This document shows positions 1-7,177 of a stretch of 64,000 bases of DNA, in pieces. Position 1 is the first letter of the stretch; the number at the start of each line of letters is the position of its first letter. Made by a program: the position numbers and the translations under genes. The notes beneath the pieces were generated by a model. The model was not told the DNA's origin and searched no databases. It saw only the letters and a program-made list of their open reading frames with translations. The stretch comes from Stieleria magnilauensis (GTDB taxonomy: Bacteria > Planctomycetota > Planctomycetia > Pirellulales > Pirellulaceae): positions 4,810,394 through 4,874,393 of the forward strand of contig CP036432.1 of the NCBI GenBank assembly GCA_007753675.1, given 5' to 3'.

Positions 1-392
1 CGGGTGCGGGGCCGCGATTCGAGCGTTTCGAACAAATCCGACTCGTCGCCTCCCTCGCCGATGGCTCCCTCGGAGGACCGAGTCGCATCGTCAGATTCCC
101 CCATCGTGCCCGGCGAAGGAGTATCGATCGTTTCCTCGTGACTTCCCCGTTGCGTCTTGGAAGGGACCGCCGTGTCTTTGCCAACCGAAGTGGAATCGGC
201 GAGCAGGAGTCGATCGATTTCACGCTCGATGTCTGCTTGCTGCTCTGCCGTCAGAATCGACTGTTCACGCAACATCTCAATCAACCGCTGGCCGGAACTC
301 TCCTCCAGTTGTCGGGCCAATTCCTCGAGACGCTCGGTGTCGATTACCCCCATTCGCACGGCGAGGACAACGAACAAAAACTCACGTTTCAC
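1..392 (-). CDS. N-terminal part of a probable planctomycete Ser/Thr kinase-type protein (runs off the window)
   Basis: Reading the minus strand leftward gives an open frame to the window edge. It starts with a short hydrophobic run (REFLFVVLAVRMGVID) followed by an acidic helical stretch of about 45 residues (from TERLEELARQLEE) and then a low-complexity Ser/Thr/Asp/Glu-rich linker. N-termini of this kind, with a hydrophobic start and a helical pair, are seen at the front of planctomycete WD40 or Hanks-type kinases, before the kinase domain. The kinase domain itself would lie outside the window, so function is inferred. Start is uncertain: GTG codons at 407, 398 and 392 and ATG at 353 are all in frame. 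The plus-strand frame over the same bases is Arg/Ser-rich and looks like a shadow. Confidence 0.5.
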   Translation of the reverse strand, partial: MKREFLFVVLAVRMGVIDTERLEELARQLEESSGQRLIEMLREQSILTAEQQADIEREIDRLLLADSTSVGKDTAVPSKTQRGSHEETIDTPSPGTMGESDDATRSSEGAIGEGGDESDLFETLESRPRT

Positions 393-614
393 GTTCACGG
401 GAGGCACCAAACCGTACGAAAATCTCGACGAAACCGGGGCTGCGAGTATAACGGCCGTTCCCCCCCGCGGATATCCGCCGCCCGACGGCGTCCAATGGCA
501 CGTCCTGTGGTCCTGGACGTTAGGAAAACGGAGATCAATGGACCGCGTTTCGTCTGGGGTTACAACTGGATTAAGCAAATGAGAGATCGCCGTCCCCTAG
601 CATCTTAGTGATGC

Positions 615-830
615 ATGGACCGAGAAGAACGAAACGACCGGATGAGGCAGGGGCCGATTCGCATTACCCTGAACAGCGGTGACACCGCCGATATTCTGAG
701 TCGAGAAATGGTCACCGTCGGCTCCATGACGGCAGTCGTACTGGTGCGAGGCGAGGATGGCCAATACCGACACCATGTCTATCCCCTGGTCACCATGAGC
801 AAGATTGAGCAATTGGAGGCGGCGCAGTAG
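615..830 (+). CDS. small conserved hypothetical protein (71 aa)
   Basis: The ORF begins MDREERNDRMRQGPIRI and consists almost entirely of short beta-prone stretches: IRITLNSG, MTAVVLVRGEDG, and HHVYPLVTM near the end. Small proteins of this size with a charged start and a terminal YPLVTM-like segment recur in planctomycete genomes, but no function is known to me. It stands alone between the divergent kinase-like gene and the next plus-strand gene. The minus-strand frame over the same bases lacks a believable composition. Function unknown; the coding call rests on the protein-like composition. Confidence 0.6.
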   Translation: MDREERNDRMRQGPIRITLNSGDTADILSREMVTVGSMTAVVLVRGEDGQYRHHVYPLVTMSKIEQLEAAQ

Positions 831-878
831 CCACAGCGACAACGGCAGGGTTGAGGGAAAGCAGCTGCCCAGGTTTGC

Positions 879-920
879 TCCATTTTCCTGTCAACTATTT
901 TCCTGTCTCCCCTCTCCGAG
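879..920 (+). repeat. intergenic repeat, copy 1 (TTTTCCTGTC type)
   Basis: This 42-bp stretch recurs at 1615-1657 with only a few differences. Both contain CTCCATTTTC, a spacer, TTTCCTGTCTCCC and TCTCCGAG, and both lie between genes next to the comM locus. A related TTTTCCTACCCC motif occurs near 58.6 kb. It is a dispersed noncoding repeat, not a gene. Confidence 0.6.
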
Positions 921-1108
921 CCCCAATTTTCTGCCCGCTATTTCTCTGCCAATCGTTTAGCAGCTTCCGTTGGGCATCGGCCAGCACCAATCGAATGCCC
1001 CCCAAACATTTCTTGCATCTTCCGTACCCGCGCGGCGCTGCGATGGCAATGCGCCGCGGTTATCCTTCACTCATCTAAGTCCAGCCGAAGAGAAGAGGAG
1101 CCCTCCCG

Positions 1109-1558
1109 TTGAAATTCTTAAAACGTCTCGTGGCCAAGCAAGAACTGCCCTCCACCTTGACTGACCGACTGTGGGGGCAGGAAGTGTTCGACGTCAACGT
1201 GACAGCGTTATCGACCAAGAGTTTGGACGTGTATTGGAAGGCGACGTCGAACGAATGGCGTCGCAAGGAGGGCGAACGTCATCTCTACGAATATCGGACC
1301 GATGTGACGCTTGTGTCGGACACTGAGAATCGTGCTCCGCATGCGATGCGCGTCGAAATCGCCGGAAAGGTGATTGGGCATTTGGGGCATTCCGACGCCC
1401 TTCAAATCTACCGTCGGTTGAACGATTTGGGATACAGCCAAATCCACTCCATCTGCCAGGCCAAGTTGGTCGGACGCACCGGCCACTGGGACGTAAAACT
1501 TGATTTGGATCTTCAGTTGTCCGATATCAGGTCCGCACGGCCAAAGCCCAACAACTAG
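1109..1558 (+). CDS. HIRAN-like domain protein, hypothetical (149 aa)
   Basis: TTG start at 1109, chosen because an AGAGGAG Shine-Dalgarno sequence sits 8 bases upstream. The first half is not recognised. Residues about 75-140 read HAMRVEIAGKVIGHLGHSDA, then a helical YRRLNDLG segment, and a beta strand with GRTGHWDVKLDLDL. This is the pattern of HIRAN-like modules (a V-x-V-x-G-x-x-V/I-G-x-L core followed by a helix), which bind DNA ends in some helicase-associated proteins. Here the module stands without a helicase, so the biochemical role is open. The next gene on this strand is comM, 345 bases downstream; no operon is evident because repeats fill the gap. Confidence 0.55.
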   Translation: MKFLKRLVAKQELPSTLTDRLWGQEVFDVNVTALSTKSLDVYWKATSNEWRRKEGERHLYEYRTDVTLVSDTENRAPHAMRVEIAGKVIGHLGHSDALQIYRRLNDLGYSQIHSICQAKLVGRTGHWDVKLDLDLQLSDIRSARPKPNN

Positions 1559-1614
1559 CTGATGAGCGACAGAGCGGCACGGCGACAAGTGGTCATTTCC
1601 GTGTCCCTGGTTGG

Positions 1615-1657
1615 CTCCATTTTCTTGTCAACCAGTTTCCTGTCTCCCATCTCCGAG
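1615..1657 (+). repeat. intergenic repeat, copy 2 (TTTTCCTGTC type)
   Basis: Second copy of the 42-bp repeat at 879-920. It is followed by more of the same low-complexity style (TTTTTCCTGCCCTCC, ATTTTTCTGAC). The stretch 1559-1903 otherwise holds only this repeat and the CATTCTGCC-type repeat below. Confidence 0.55.
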
Positions 1658-1738
1658 CGTCTTTTTCCTGCCCTCCATTTTTCTGACACTCCTTCCGCAA
1701 CCCCCGCTGAGAATCGGCCAGAACCCATCGCCCGTCTC

Positions 1739-1772
1739 CATCATTTTGCCCCGCATCATTCTGCCCTCCTTC
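1739..1772 (+). repeat. CATTCTGCC-family dispersed repeat
   Basis: Reads ATCATTTTGCCCCGCATCATTCTGCCCTCC. It belongs with the tandem array at 14475-14576 and with reverse-oriented copies at 14408-14436, 41083-41107 and 58455-58482 (the last divergent). The shared unit is CATCATTCTGCC, usually doubled with a CCCGAAT or CCCGCAT bridge. Confidence 0.55.
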
Positions 1773-1903
1773 CGGCGACATCCATGGATGAGCCGCTGGA
1801 TTCCACGGGATCCGAGGGGCATTGCATCACCACCCGTTGCATGAACCCCTGTCAATCGTCGATACTTCCGCGATCATGACGAGCTAATCGGGGGGGGGAC
1901 GCA

Positions 1904-2115
1904 ATGCTGGCACGACTGAAGACGTTTACTTTGTTGGGCATCGAGGCGATGCCGGTCGACGTCGAAGTCGACATCTCCCCAGCCGCGATGCCGAAAACGA
2001 TTCTCGTCGGATTGCCCGACACGGCCGTCAAAGAATCCACCCACCGCGTCGAACGGGCAATCGTCAACAGCGGCTTCACCCGGCCACACGACCGCGTCGT
2101 GATCAATTTGGCCCC
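1904..2115 (+). pseudogene. comM: comM (yifB) 5' part, interrupted by the integrative element
   Basis: The first 71 codons of a Mg-chelatase-like AAA+ protein of the ComM/YifB family, which helps branch migration of incoming single-stranded DNA in natural transformation. Family marks are MLARLKTFTLLGIEAMPVD, VGLPDTAVKES, RVERAIVNSGF and VVINLAPA, the N-terminal Lon-protease-like fold. The family sequence stops at the NLAP motif; beyond it the ORF runs 46 codons into foreign DNA and ends at 2254. The remainder of comM resumes at 13052 with GDLPKQAASFDLP. Rejoined, the two parts give about 516 residues, the normal family length. The gene is therefore split by insertion, not degraded by mutation. 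Confidence 0.9.
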
Positions 2116-3941
2116 GGCGAACCTTCTAGTGCCAAACACAGTTTCTCGCCCGCAACCGGGAAGATTTCGACACAATCTAAGAATGATTTCTTGGCGGTGT
2201 ATCGAAAGTTCACGACGATGCTATCGACAACACCCCGCAACGCTTCCGCCCTAGCTGGCCCTTCGTCGTTTGCAATCGTCAGAGCGTGCCGCAAAGCCTT
2301 TTGACGTGCCGCAACTTCTCCCGCAACCTCGCGGTAGGGAATCGCTAGGTCTTCCGCTTCCGCTTTCAACGCTTCGATTTGCGTTTGCAATCCTTCCATC
2401 TTGGCGTTGGCCCGGTCTTGCAACGCGGGAGACAATCGAGCGAAGCCCGATAGCATCGCGTCTAGCTCTTGTTCCTTCGCGTCAATCTCAGCGTCAAGGT
2501 TTGGCGGTTCGTAGGCTTCGTGAATGTTGAGCCATGCTGTCCACGCGTCACCGCTAACGTGTTGGACCCAATCGTCCGGCACGTAGTCCGTCATCCGTGC
2601 CCATAGTTTCATTTGCTCCGCGTATGCCTTGTTGAATTCTTCGCCCGCGAATTTCCTAACCGTGTTCTCTGGCGGTTCGGCTAGTTCCACTAGCTGCGGG
2701 TCCACTTCCTCAAGATACTTTTCAACCAGTGCCTCTAACACTGAATGCTTGACGCGATGGCAACGACAACCGGTTGGATTCTCTTTGCCGAACGTGTTGT
2801 AGTTTCCGCAGATGTAGGAACCGTAGGTAGTCCGCCCTTGAGGGGCACACGCAACCATCGGTTTACCGCAACCACCACAAACCAAAAAACGCTTTAACCA
2901 AAGATTCGCCACTTGTGACGGTCGCTTTGCTTTCTGACTTGACGCGGATAGCTTCTCTTGGACCTTGTCCCACACGTCACCGGTTACGATCGGTTCGAAT
3001 TCAACGCTATCGGGTTGCACAAATTCGGACGGGTCACGCCGACGCGTTTTCTTGTCGGTCACGTCTTGTATCTGTCCGTTAACGTATTCCTTGAAGCGAG
3101 GGCGTCCGCGTTTGTTCCATGCAGGTAACCCGACATAGACCGGATTCGCCAAGAGCGACCGAACGCCTACCTTGTTCCAATTGTTGTTGTACGCGTTGAC
3201 GATTCCCGCATCGTTCAAACGCGTTGCGATTTTGTGCGGTGAGATATCTTCGGTGGCGTACCAACCGAATATCTGACGGATAACGCCAAGACGTTTTTCA
3301 CAACCCGGACGAAATCGTAGTTCGTCCGTCGGGTCTGACGCTGGCATGTTGCCGCGTCCGTTGAATTGCTCTTTCCGACCGTCGGGATAGATTCGCGTTC
3401 GCTCTGTTTGGCTATGCCATCGAACACGCCACTTTTCGGAACCGTTCGCGAAGCAAACAACGTCCAAGCCGTAGGGAGCGACACCGCCCGGATACAGTCC
3501 CGCTTTCGCGGTCTTGACCAAACCGCCGACGCTTCGCGTTGCCTTTTCCTTTTGTTCCCGGGTACTGGTCAACGCTCCGATAGTGTTGGTCAAAATCGTT
3601 GCGTCATCGTCGGCAGTCAAATTGCCCTGGGATACTGACCACAATTCACAGTTATTTTCTCTCAGCAAAGTTACGAATTGACCAAATTGGTAAACGTCTT
3701 TCGTACCGAACCGATCTTGTGAATCGACAATTATTTGTCGAATTAGTCCAGATTCGACCGCCTTCAATAGCTTCTGAAATTCCGGGCGTTTCGCTGCTTG
3801 GTCGCGTGGGTTCTTCCCTTCCGAGTCTTCGAACCAATGCCCAATGGTGCTATCGGTGCGGACTGCCCAATCCGTGATGGATTGGCGTTGACGTTGAACG
3901 TCCTGCTTGTCGGAGGAAACGCGAATGTAGGCGGCAATCAT
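2103..3941 (-). CDS. int: large serine recombinase (integrase) of the comM element
   Basis: Catalyses integration of the element into comM. Residues 1-145 are the resolvase-type catalytic domain; the YIRVSS motif places the nucleophile at Ser9, with DSQDRFG and an Arg-rich helix following. Residues about 165-310 are the recombinase domain (PYGLDVV, GVIRQIFGWY, IATRLNDAGI). Residues about 350-400 are the zinc ribbon, with CGGCGK and later Cys pairs (YICG, GCRCH). A coiled-coil region rich in Glu/Ala follows, as in phiC31/TP901-1 type integrases. The gene points at the left end and its last codons lie inside attL: the stop (2103-2105) comes from comM DNA. In the excised circle the frame would continue (see 12897-13050). 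No clear Shine-Dalgarno sequence at the ATG. Confidence 0.93.
   Translation of the reverse strand: MIAAYIRVSSDKQDVQRQRQSITDWAVRTDSTIGHWFEDSEGKNPRDQAAKRPEFQKLLKAVESGLIRQIIVDSQDRFGTKDVYQFGQFVTLLRENNCELWSVSQGNLTADDDATILTNTIGALTSTREQKEKATRSVGGLVKTAKAGLYPGGVAPYGLDVVCFANGSEKWRVRWHSQTERTRIYPDGRKEQFNGRGNMPASDPTDELRFRPGCEKRLGVIRQIFGWYATEDISPHKIATRLNDAGIVNAYNNNWNKVGVRSLLANPVYVGLPAWNKRGRPRFKEYVNGQIQDVTDKKTRRRDPSEFVQPDSVEFEPIVTGDVWDKVQEKLSASSQKAKRPSQVANLWLKRFLVCGGCGKPMVACAPQGRTTYGSYICGNYNTFGKENPTGCRCHRVKHSVLEALVEKYLEEVDPQLVELAEPPENTVRKFAGEEFNKAYAEQMKLWARMTDYVPDDWVQHVSGDAWTAWLNIHEAYEPPNLDAEIDAKEQELDAMLSGFARLSPALQDRANAKMEGLQTQIEALKAEAEDLAIPYREVAGEVAARQKALRHALTIANDEGPARAEALRGVVDSIVVNFRYTAKKSFLDCVEIFPVAGEKLCLALEGSPGPN
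2113..2141 (+). other. attL of the comM integrative element
   Basis: Core CCC at 2113-2115, where comM codons give way to element DNA. The element arm TTCTAGTGCCAAACACAG (2124-2141) is an inverted match, 16 of 18, to the arm CAGTGTTTGGCACTGGAA at 13026-13043. Two half-sites facing a short core are what a serine integrase attP looks like. Confidence 0.8.
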
Positions 3942-4316
3942 AATACGCGGTCGTGTTGGGTCTGGAATGGTCCACCTAAACCATAGTTCGCACCCGCAGA
4001 CCGGCGTCAGACGATAGCGACCGATTCGAGCGGTGCGGGACGGCCTGCCAAATTGCCCAGACCTCCCAGGGTGCCCGTATCGCCACCAAGGGGCCTAGCG
4101 TCGCCTGTGTGCTCGTTCGATCGGAAACGTGAACGGGGAGTCACCCTTACGCCGAAGGGCGCTAGAGAGCGTCTCAGGAGATCGCCAACCCGGTCCCGAT
4201 AGACGGCAAGGGTGAGGATGAAGGTGAAGGCACGCTTAAAACACCTGTTTTCCCGTGTTTCGCGGCGTATTTCTCGATTTGTGCCCGAAAATGAGTCACA
4301 ACTCTAACACTCAAAA

Positions 4317-4365
4317 AATACATATACCACTTTGATCTTTATAAGTTGTTAAAGGTATATGTATT
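4317..4365. repeat. 12-bp perfect inverted repeat in an AT-rich patch
   Basis: AATACATATACC at 4317-4328 and GGTATATGTATT at 4354-4365, separated by 25 AT-rich bases. It is the most AT-rich spot of the region. It could be an operator pair, an origin element or a transcription terminator; no U-tract follows, which argues against the last. Confidence 0.6.
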
Positions 4366-4459
4366 GGTTTTGGGGTTTGAGTAACGCGGGCGTTATTTTC
4401 AGGGTCCGTAAATGTGCCTTCATTTAGGTGGTTTTCACCGGAATCGCCAAATTCGGTCT

Positions 4460-4478
4460 TCGAGTGGGTACCCCACTC
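4460..4478. repeat. short hairpin CGAGTGGG-TAC-CCCACTCG
   Basis: Eight-base perfect stem with a three-base loop, 95 bases right of the AT-rich inverted repeat. No gene end is adjacent, so a terminator role is not obvious. Confidence 0.5.
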
Positions 4479-4700
4479 GCAACCGCTCGAAAGTCGAGAG
4501 GGTACCACTCGCAGCCAAAAACCAATCTCATCACTTGGGGTCTATCGGGACCGGGTGTAGCTCCATTGGGTGGTAGGCATTGCTGCCAAAATGGCAGCCC
4601 GCCCGCTACGGCCGCCCGCAAAATCCTCAACTCCCAGACATTCGGCCCAGACAATAGCACCGTTGCAACACGCACTATCGGTACAACCCGAACCCTAGCA

Positions 4701-4860
4701 GATTGTGACGGTCATCCGGCCCGAACCATCAGCACAATCGGCACTTGCCGTCACAATCGACCCAATCAGAACGCCGGACAATCGGAACGATCGGAGCGGG
4801 TGACGATCATTCTGATTGTGACGCCCGCAGATTCATCCCAATCGGAACCCGCCGTCACGA
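4701..4860. repeat. scattered GATTGTGACG / CGTCACAATC motifs
   Basis: GATTGTGACGG at 4701-4711, its reverse complement CCGTCACAATC at 4748-4758, GATTGTGACG at 4814-4823, and a diverged CCGTCACGACC at 4852-4862. Spacings are about 47, 66 and 38 bases. The surrounding DNA repeats CGATCGG and AATCGGAAC words. This looks like an iteron or operator cluster. Confidence 0.5.
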
Positions 4861-4938
4861 CCGGCCCGATCGGTGCGGGCAGAGAATTAAGCGTTGCCTG
4901 CACAACCTGGATTGGCACTCAGAAAGTTTCCGGGAATT

Positions 4939-5090
4939 CTCGGAATTTGCTTGACTCAGCCGCACATAATAATAGTGACCAAGTCTGGTTGGCGTTTGTC
5001 GGTTCGGAAATTCTGGTGCATTCTGCACTCTCCGAACCCTAATTCAGAGAAATTCAAAGATATCTCGGATTTTGCTTGACTCCGCCGCAC
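4939..5090 (+). repeat. 27-bp direct repeat upstream of the small-gene row
   Basis: CTCGGAATTTGCTTGACTCA... (4939-4965) and CTCGGATTTTGCTTGACTCC... (5064-5090) match at 25 of 27 positions, both ending GCCGCAC, and both are followed by an A/T-rich six to nine bases and GTGAC. They sit just ahead of the first small gene at 5164. They may be regulator sites or promoters; TTGACT is present but a -10 box at 16-18 bases is not. Confidence 0.55.
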
Positions 5091-5163
5091 CTATTAAGGG
5101 TGACGAGGGCTTGTTTCAGCCATCGACGAATTCTTGACCATTCAACCCAACAAGAGAAACACC

Positions 5164-5457
5164 ATGTCAAACGAAATCCCACAAGAGACAGAAAAACCGC
5201 AAGCCGACAGCCAACCAACGATTGAGGAACAAAACGCAATCCTTCGTGCTGAGAATCGCTTTCTTCAAGAGCAGTTGTCGGAACGTGGATTGAGCGAACC
5301 GGCGGAACAAGCCGTCCGCTTTGCTGTCCGTGAAGTTGTGGAACAATCCAAACCGCAGCTACCGGACCCCGTCAATTGTTCAGACGCGGAATACTTCCAA
5401 CACCGCGATGAACTGATCAAGAAACACAACTTGCGAAGAAAGAACTACGGCTATTGA
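5164..5457 (+). CDS. small coiled-coil protein, hypothetical (97 aa)
   Basis: Starts MSNEIPQETEKPQ; this ATG is preferred over the upstream in-frame ATG at 5134 because an AAGAGAAAC purine stretch precedes it at a fitting distance. Residues 20-45 form a heptad-patterned helix (EEQNAILRAENRFLQEQLSE), a coiled-coil likely to dimerise, followed by a second helix (AEQAVRFAVREVVEQS) and a basic tail (KKHNLRRKNYGY). No enzyme motif. It heads the row of small plus-strand genes and lies directly after the repeat region, so a replication or regulatory partner role, or the recombination directionality factor of the integrase, are possible. Both are guesses from position. Confidence 0.65.
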   Translation: MSNEIPQETEKPQADSQPTIEEQNAILRAENRFLQEQLSERGLSEPAEQAVRFAVREVVEQSKPQLPDPVNCSDAEYFQHRDELIKKHNLRRKNYGY

Positions 5458-5476
5458 TAACAACCAGAGAGGCAAC

Positions 5477-5794
5477 ATGAAGAATCGACAACGACCGTTC
5501 CCCATAACCGCTGAGACGCCCGACGGCGTGACCAAAACGCTTTTCTTGGCTGACTGGTCGCGTGTGTTGAACGTGCCTTACAACACGCTACACGAACGTA
5601 TGAAGCAAGGCTTATCGGATGACGAAATCTTGAACACGCGAGACCGAAGGAAAGCCAAGGCAATCACGGTAACCGTGGACGGTCGCGAGTTGACTTTGTC
5701 CGAATGGTCGAAGATTGCAGGCGTCCCACGTCAAACGATCGTCACGCGATTGCGACGCGGTAAGACCGGGAGGGCGGCAATCTATGGGGCCTGA
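5477..5794 (+). CDS. small protein with two W-x5-HTH modules (105 aa)
   Basis: Start ATG 5477 with a GAGAGGCAAC Shine-Dalgarno stretch upstream. Two similar modules: residues about 25-52 (LADWSRVLNVPYNTLHERMK followed by QGLSDDEIL) and about 73-102 (LSEWSKIAGVPRQTIVTRLR followed by RGKTGRAAI). Each has a Trp, a helix, a turn, T-[IL]-x2-R at the start of a probable recognition helix, then a Gly and a short helix ending in A/I-L/I. Each module follows a beta segment (KTLFLA, RELTLS). This is a compact DNA-binding HTH pattern known from small phage and homing-endonuclease-associated proteins. The next gene starts before this one ends (10-base overlap), so they are co-translated. Function unknown; DNA binding is inferred. 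Confidence 0.75.
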   Translation: MKNRQRPFPITAETPDGVTKTLFLADWSRVLNVPYNTLHERMKQGLSDDEILNTRDRRKAKAITVTVDGRELTLSEWSKIAGVPRQTIVTRLRRGKTGRAAIYGA

Positions 5795-6074
5795 AATCAC
5801 AATCGGCAATTGGACCAAATCACTTAGTTGGTGGTGCCGTCACTTCAAAATCAGACCGTCACACGTCCGAACACGATTACGGCAGGGACTCCCGCACCCT
5901 CAAGCCGTGTTTGGTGTGTCCCGCACCAATCGTGCCACAAGAGCAACTAGCGTCCGTATCGGTGCAATCGAAATGCCCGCTTCCAAGTGGGCAGCAAAGA
6001 CAGGACAGCGAACGACGGACGTTGCAACACGTCTTGCGTCCGGTATCGACCCGGTCGCAGCGATCTTTCATTGA
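5785..6074 (+). CDS. small protein with two W-x5-HTH modules, second paralogue (96 aa)
   Basis: ATG at 5785 overlaps the end of the previous gene by 10 bases. The modules are residues about 8-40 (SLSWWCRHFKIRPSHVRTRL then RQGLPHPQAV) and about 64-94 (MPASKWAAKTGQRTTDVATR then LASGIDPVAAI). They align with those of the preceding protein and of the 55-residue protein at 6266, giving five module copies in three neighbouring genes. The basic linker FGVSRTNRATRATS separates the two. The paralogues likely arose by local duplication and would bind related DNA sites. Function unknown. Confidence 0.7.
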
Positions 6075-6265
6075 CCGCGTGAACTGAGACTCGCGGTTGG
6101 AATCGCCCGTCGTGTCGGGCGATTCCCGAACATCACCACGCAACAGATTTTCGCACGTCTACGCGTATGGTGTGGTCCCGTGCCCTTGGAAACGAGGGTG
6201 CGGGCAATCTTCCAGAGGTTGGGTGGTGATGCGGCACGGACGCCGCAACGTCCAAGGGAGGCAAC

Positions 6266-6433
6266 ATGCAATTGACATTGAACAACGAAACGAAAAGCGT
6301 AATCGAGTGGGCAAAGCACCTTCACGTTAATCCCAATACGATACGCGGCCGCCTAAAACGGGGTTGGTCGATCGAACGGACATTGACCACACCAACGCTC
6401 TATTCACTTATCAAACAGCACACGACAGCGTAG
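6266..6433 (+). CDS. very small single-module HTH protein (55 aa)
   Basis: MQLTLNNETKSVIEWAKHLH followed by a VNPNTIRGRLKRGWSIERTL module, stop at 6431-6433. An AAGGGAGGCAAC Shine-Dalgarno region precedes the ATG, the best in this part. It carries one copy of the W-x5-HTH module seen twice in each of the two genes before it. The beta start (LTLNNETKS) matches the beta segment that precedes each module in the paralogues, so the whole protein is one complete repeat unit. Easily missed because of its length. Confidence 0.72.
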   Translation: MQLTLNNETKSVIEWAKHLHVNPNTIRGRLKRGWSIERTLTTPTLYSLIKQHTTA

Positions 6434-6535
6434 CTGTCGATCGAAATCCCGATTGATCCCGGGTAGCCGTCTGTCGAGTTGGCAGGTACTCGACAGGCGG
6501 TGTTTTACTTGTCAAACCTTGCGGAGATTCTGAAT

Positions 6536-7177
6536 ATGCGAATCGCAAAGATTCCTCTTTCATCAAGAAAATACCCCGGACTCTACACGTACGTTGACGC
6601 TGATCTTGCCGATACGATCGGTTCGGTCAAGTGGCATCCTCACGTCCAAAAACACACAACGTACGCAACTCGCAAAGTTGAGATAGACGGCAAGCGTACT
6701 ACTCGGTCACTGCACCGAGAAGTGATGCGGATTCGCGGGATTCAATGCCCTGAACAAGTTGACCATGCCGATGGTTGTGGATTGAACAACCTTTCATTCA
6801 ACTTGTCTGCGGTAAGTGCCCAAGAGAATAGCCGTGGAAAGCGTAAGCGAGGTGTATCGGATTTCATCGGCGTTTGCTGGGAAATGGGGCGAGGCAAGTG
6901 GAAAGCCGCTATTCGCGATTCCCGGGGCGTCAGCCGAAATCTCGGTAGGTTTTCTGACGAAGTCCAAGCCGCAAAGGCTTACGATGCGAAGGCACGCGAA
7001 TTGTACGGGCCGAAAGCGAAAGTCAATTTCCCCGATTGGCGTATCCAAATTGTCGACAGCAAAACCGACGAATCGAAAGCAATTGTCAGCTTTCATCCCC
7101 AAAGCAAATCAGCGATAGCCAACCACTCGGCATTCGTCGCAAACACGTTCCCCTTGGAGTGGTGTTGTGTTTGCTGA
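6536..7177 (+). CDS. HNH endonuclease with AP2 DNA-binding domain
   Basis: Start ATG 6536 (MRIAKIPLSSRKYPGLYTYV), after a CGGAG stretch, is preferred over the upstream in-frame ATG at 6479. The HNH core is around residues 58-100: LHREVM, then VDHADGCGLNNLSFNLSAVS and QENSRGK, matching the H...DH-x-N-x-x-x-x-N-L pattern with the metal-binding His77. Residues about 108-166 are an AP2 domain (SDFIGVCWEMGRGKWKAAIR, LGRFSDEVQAAKAYDAKARE). This architecture is typical of free-standing phage and plasmid homing endonucleases that nick or cut DNA. The C-terminal 45 residues are not recognised. The next gene overlaps its end by 11 bases. Confidence 0.88.
   Translation: MRIAKIPLSSRKYPGLYTYVDADLADTIGSVKWHPHVQKHTTYATRKVEIDGKRTTRSLHREVMRIRGIQCPEQVDHADGCGLNNLSFNLSAVSAQENSRGKRKRGVSDFIGVCWEMGRGKWKAAIRDSRGVSRNLGRFSDEVQAAKAYDAKARELYGPKAKVNFPDWRIQIVDSKTDESKAIVSFHPQSKSAIANHSAFVANTFPLEWCCVC

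Larger units (their letters stand above)
3942..5163. other. gene-free repeat region inside the element (possible origin or control region)
   Basis: No convincing gene on either strand over 1.2 kb; the 204-codon plus-strand ORF here is repetitive and unlike protein. The region holds a 12-bp inverted repeat, an 8-bp hairpin, scattered GATTGTGACG-type motifs in both orientations, and a 27-bp direct repeat (listed separately). This density of short repeats next to the integrase is typical of plasmid or phage origins or of operator arrays, but no Rep protein is recognisable. Confidence 0.45.

Noticed and set aside
138-608. Two overlapping plus-strand ORFs of over 140 codons
   Set aside because: Arg/Ser-rich with no family features; the minus strand over 1-392 reads as a coherent protein, so these are shadows.
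4428-5042. 204-codon plus-strand ORF in the repeat region
   Set aside because: Thr/Ser/Arg-rich, built from the repeated CGATCGG/GTGACG words; no Shine-Dalgarno sequence and no domain.
4939-5100. sigma-70 promoters in the 27-bp direct repeats
   Set aside because: TTGACT is present but the A/T-rich hexamer follows after only about 9-13 bases, not 16-18.
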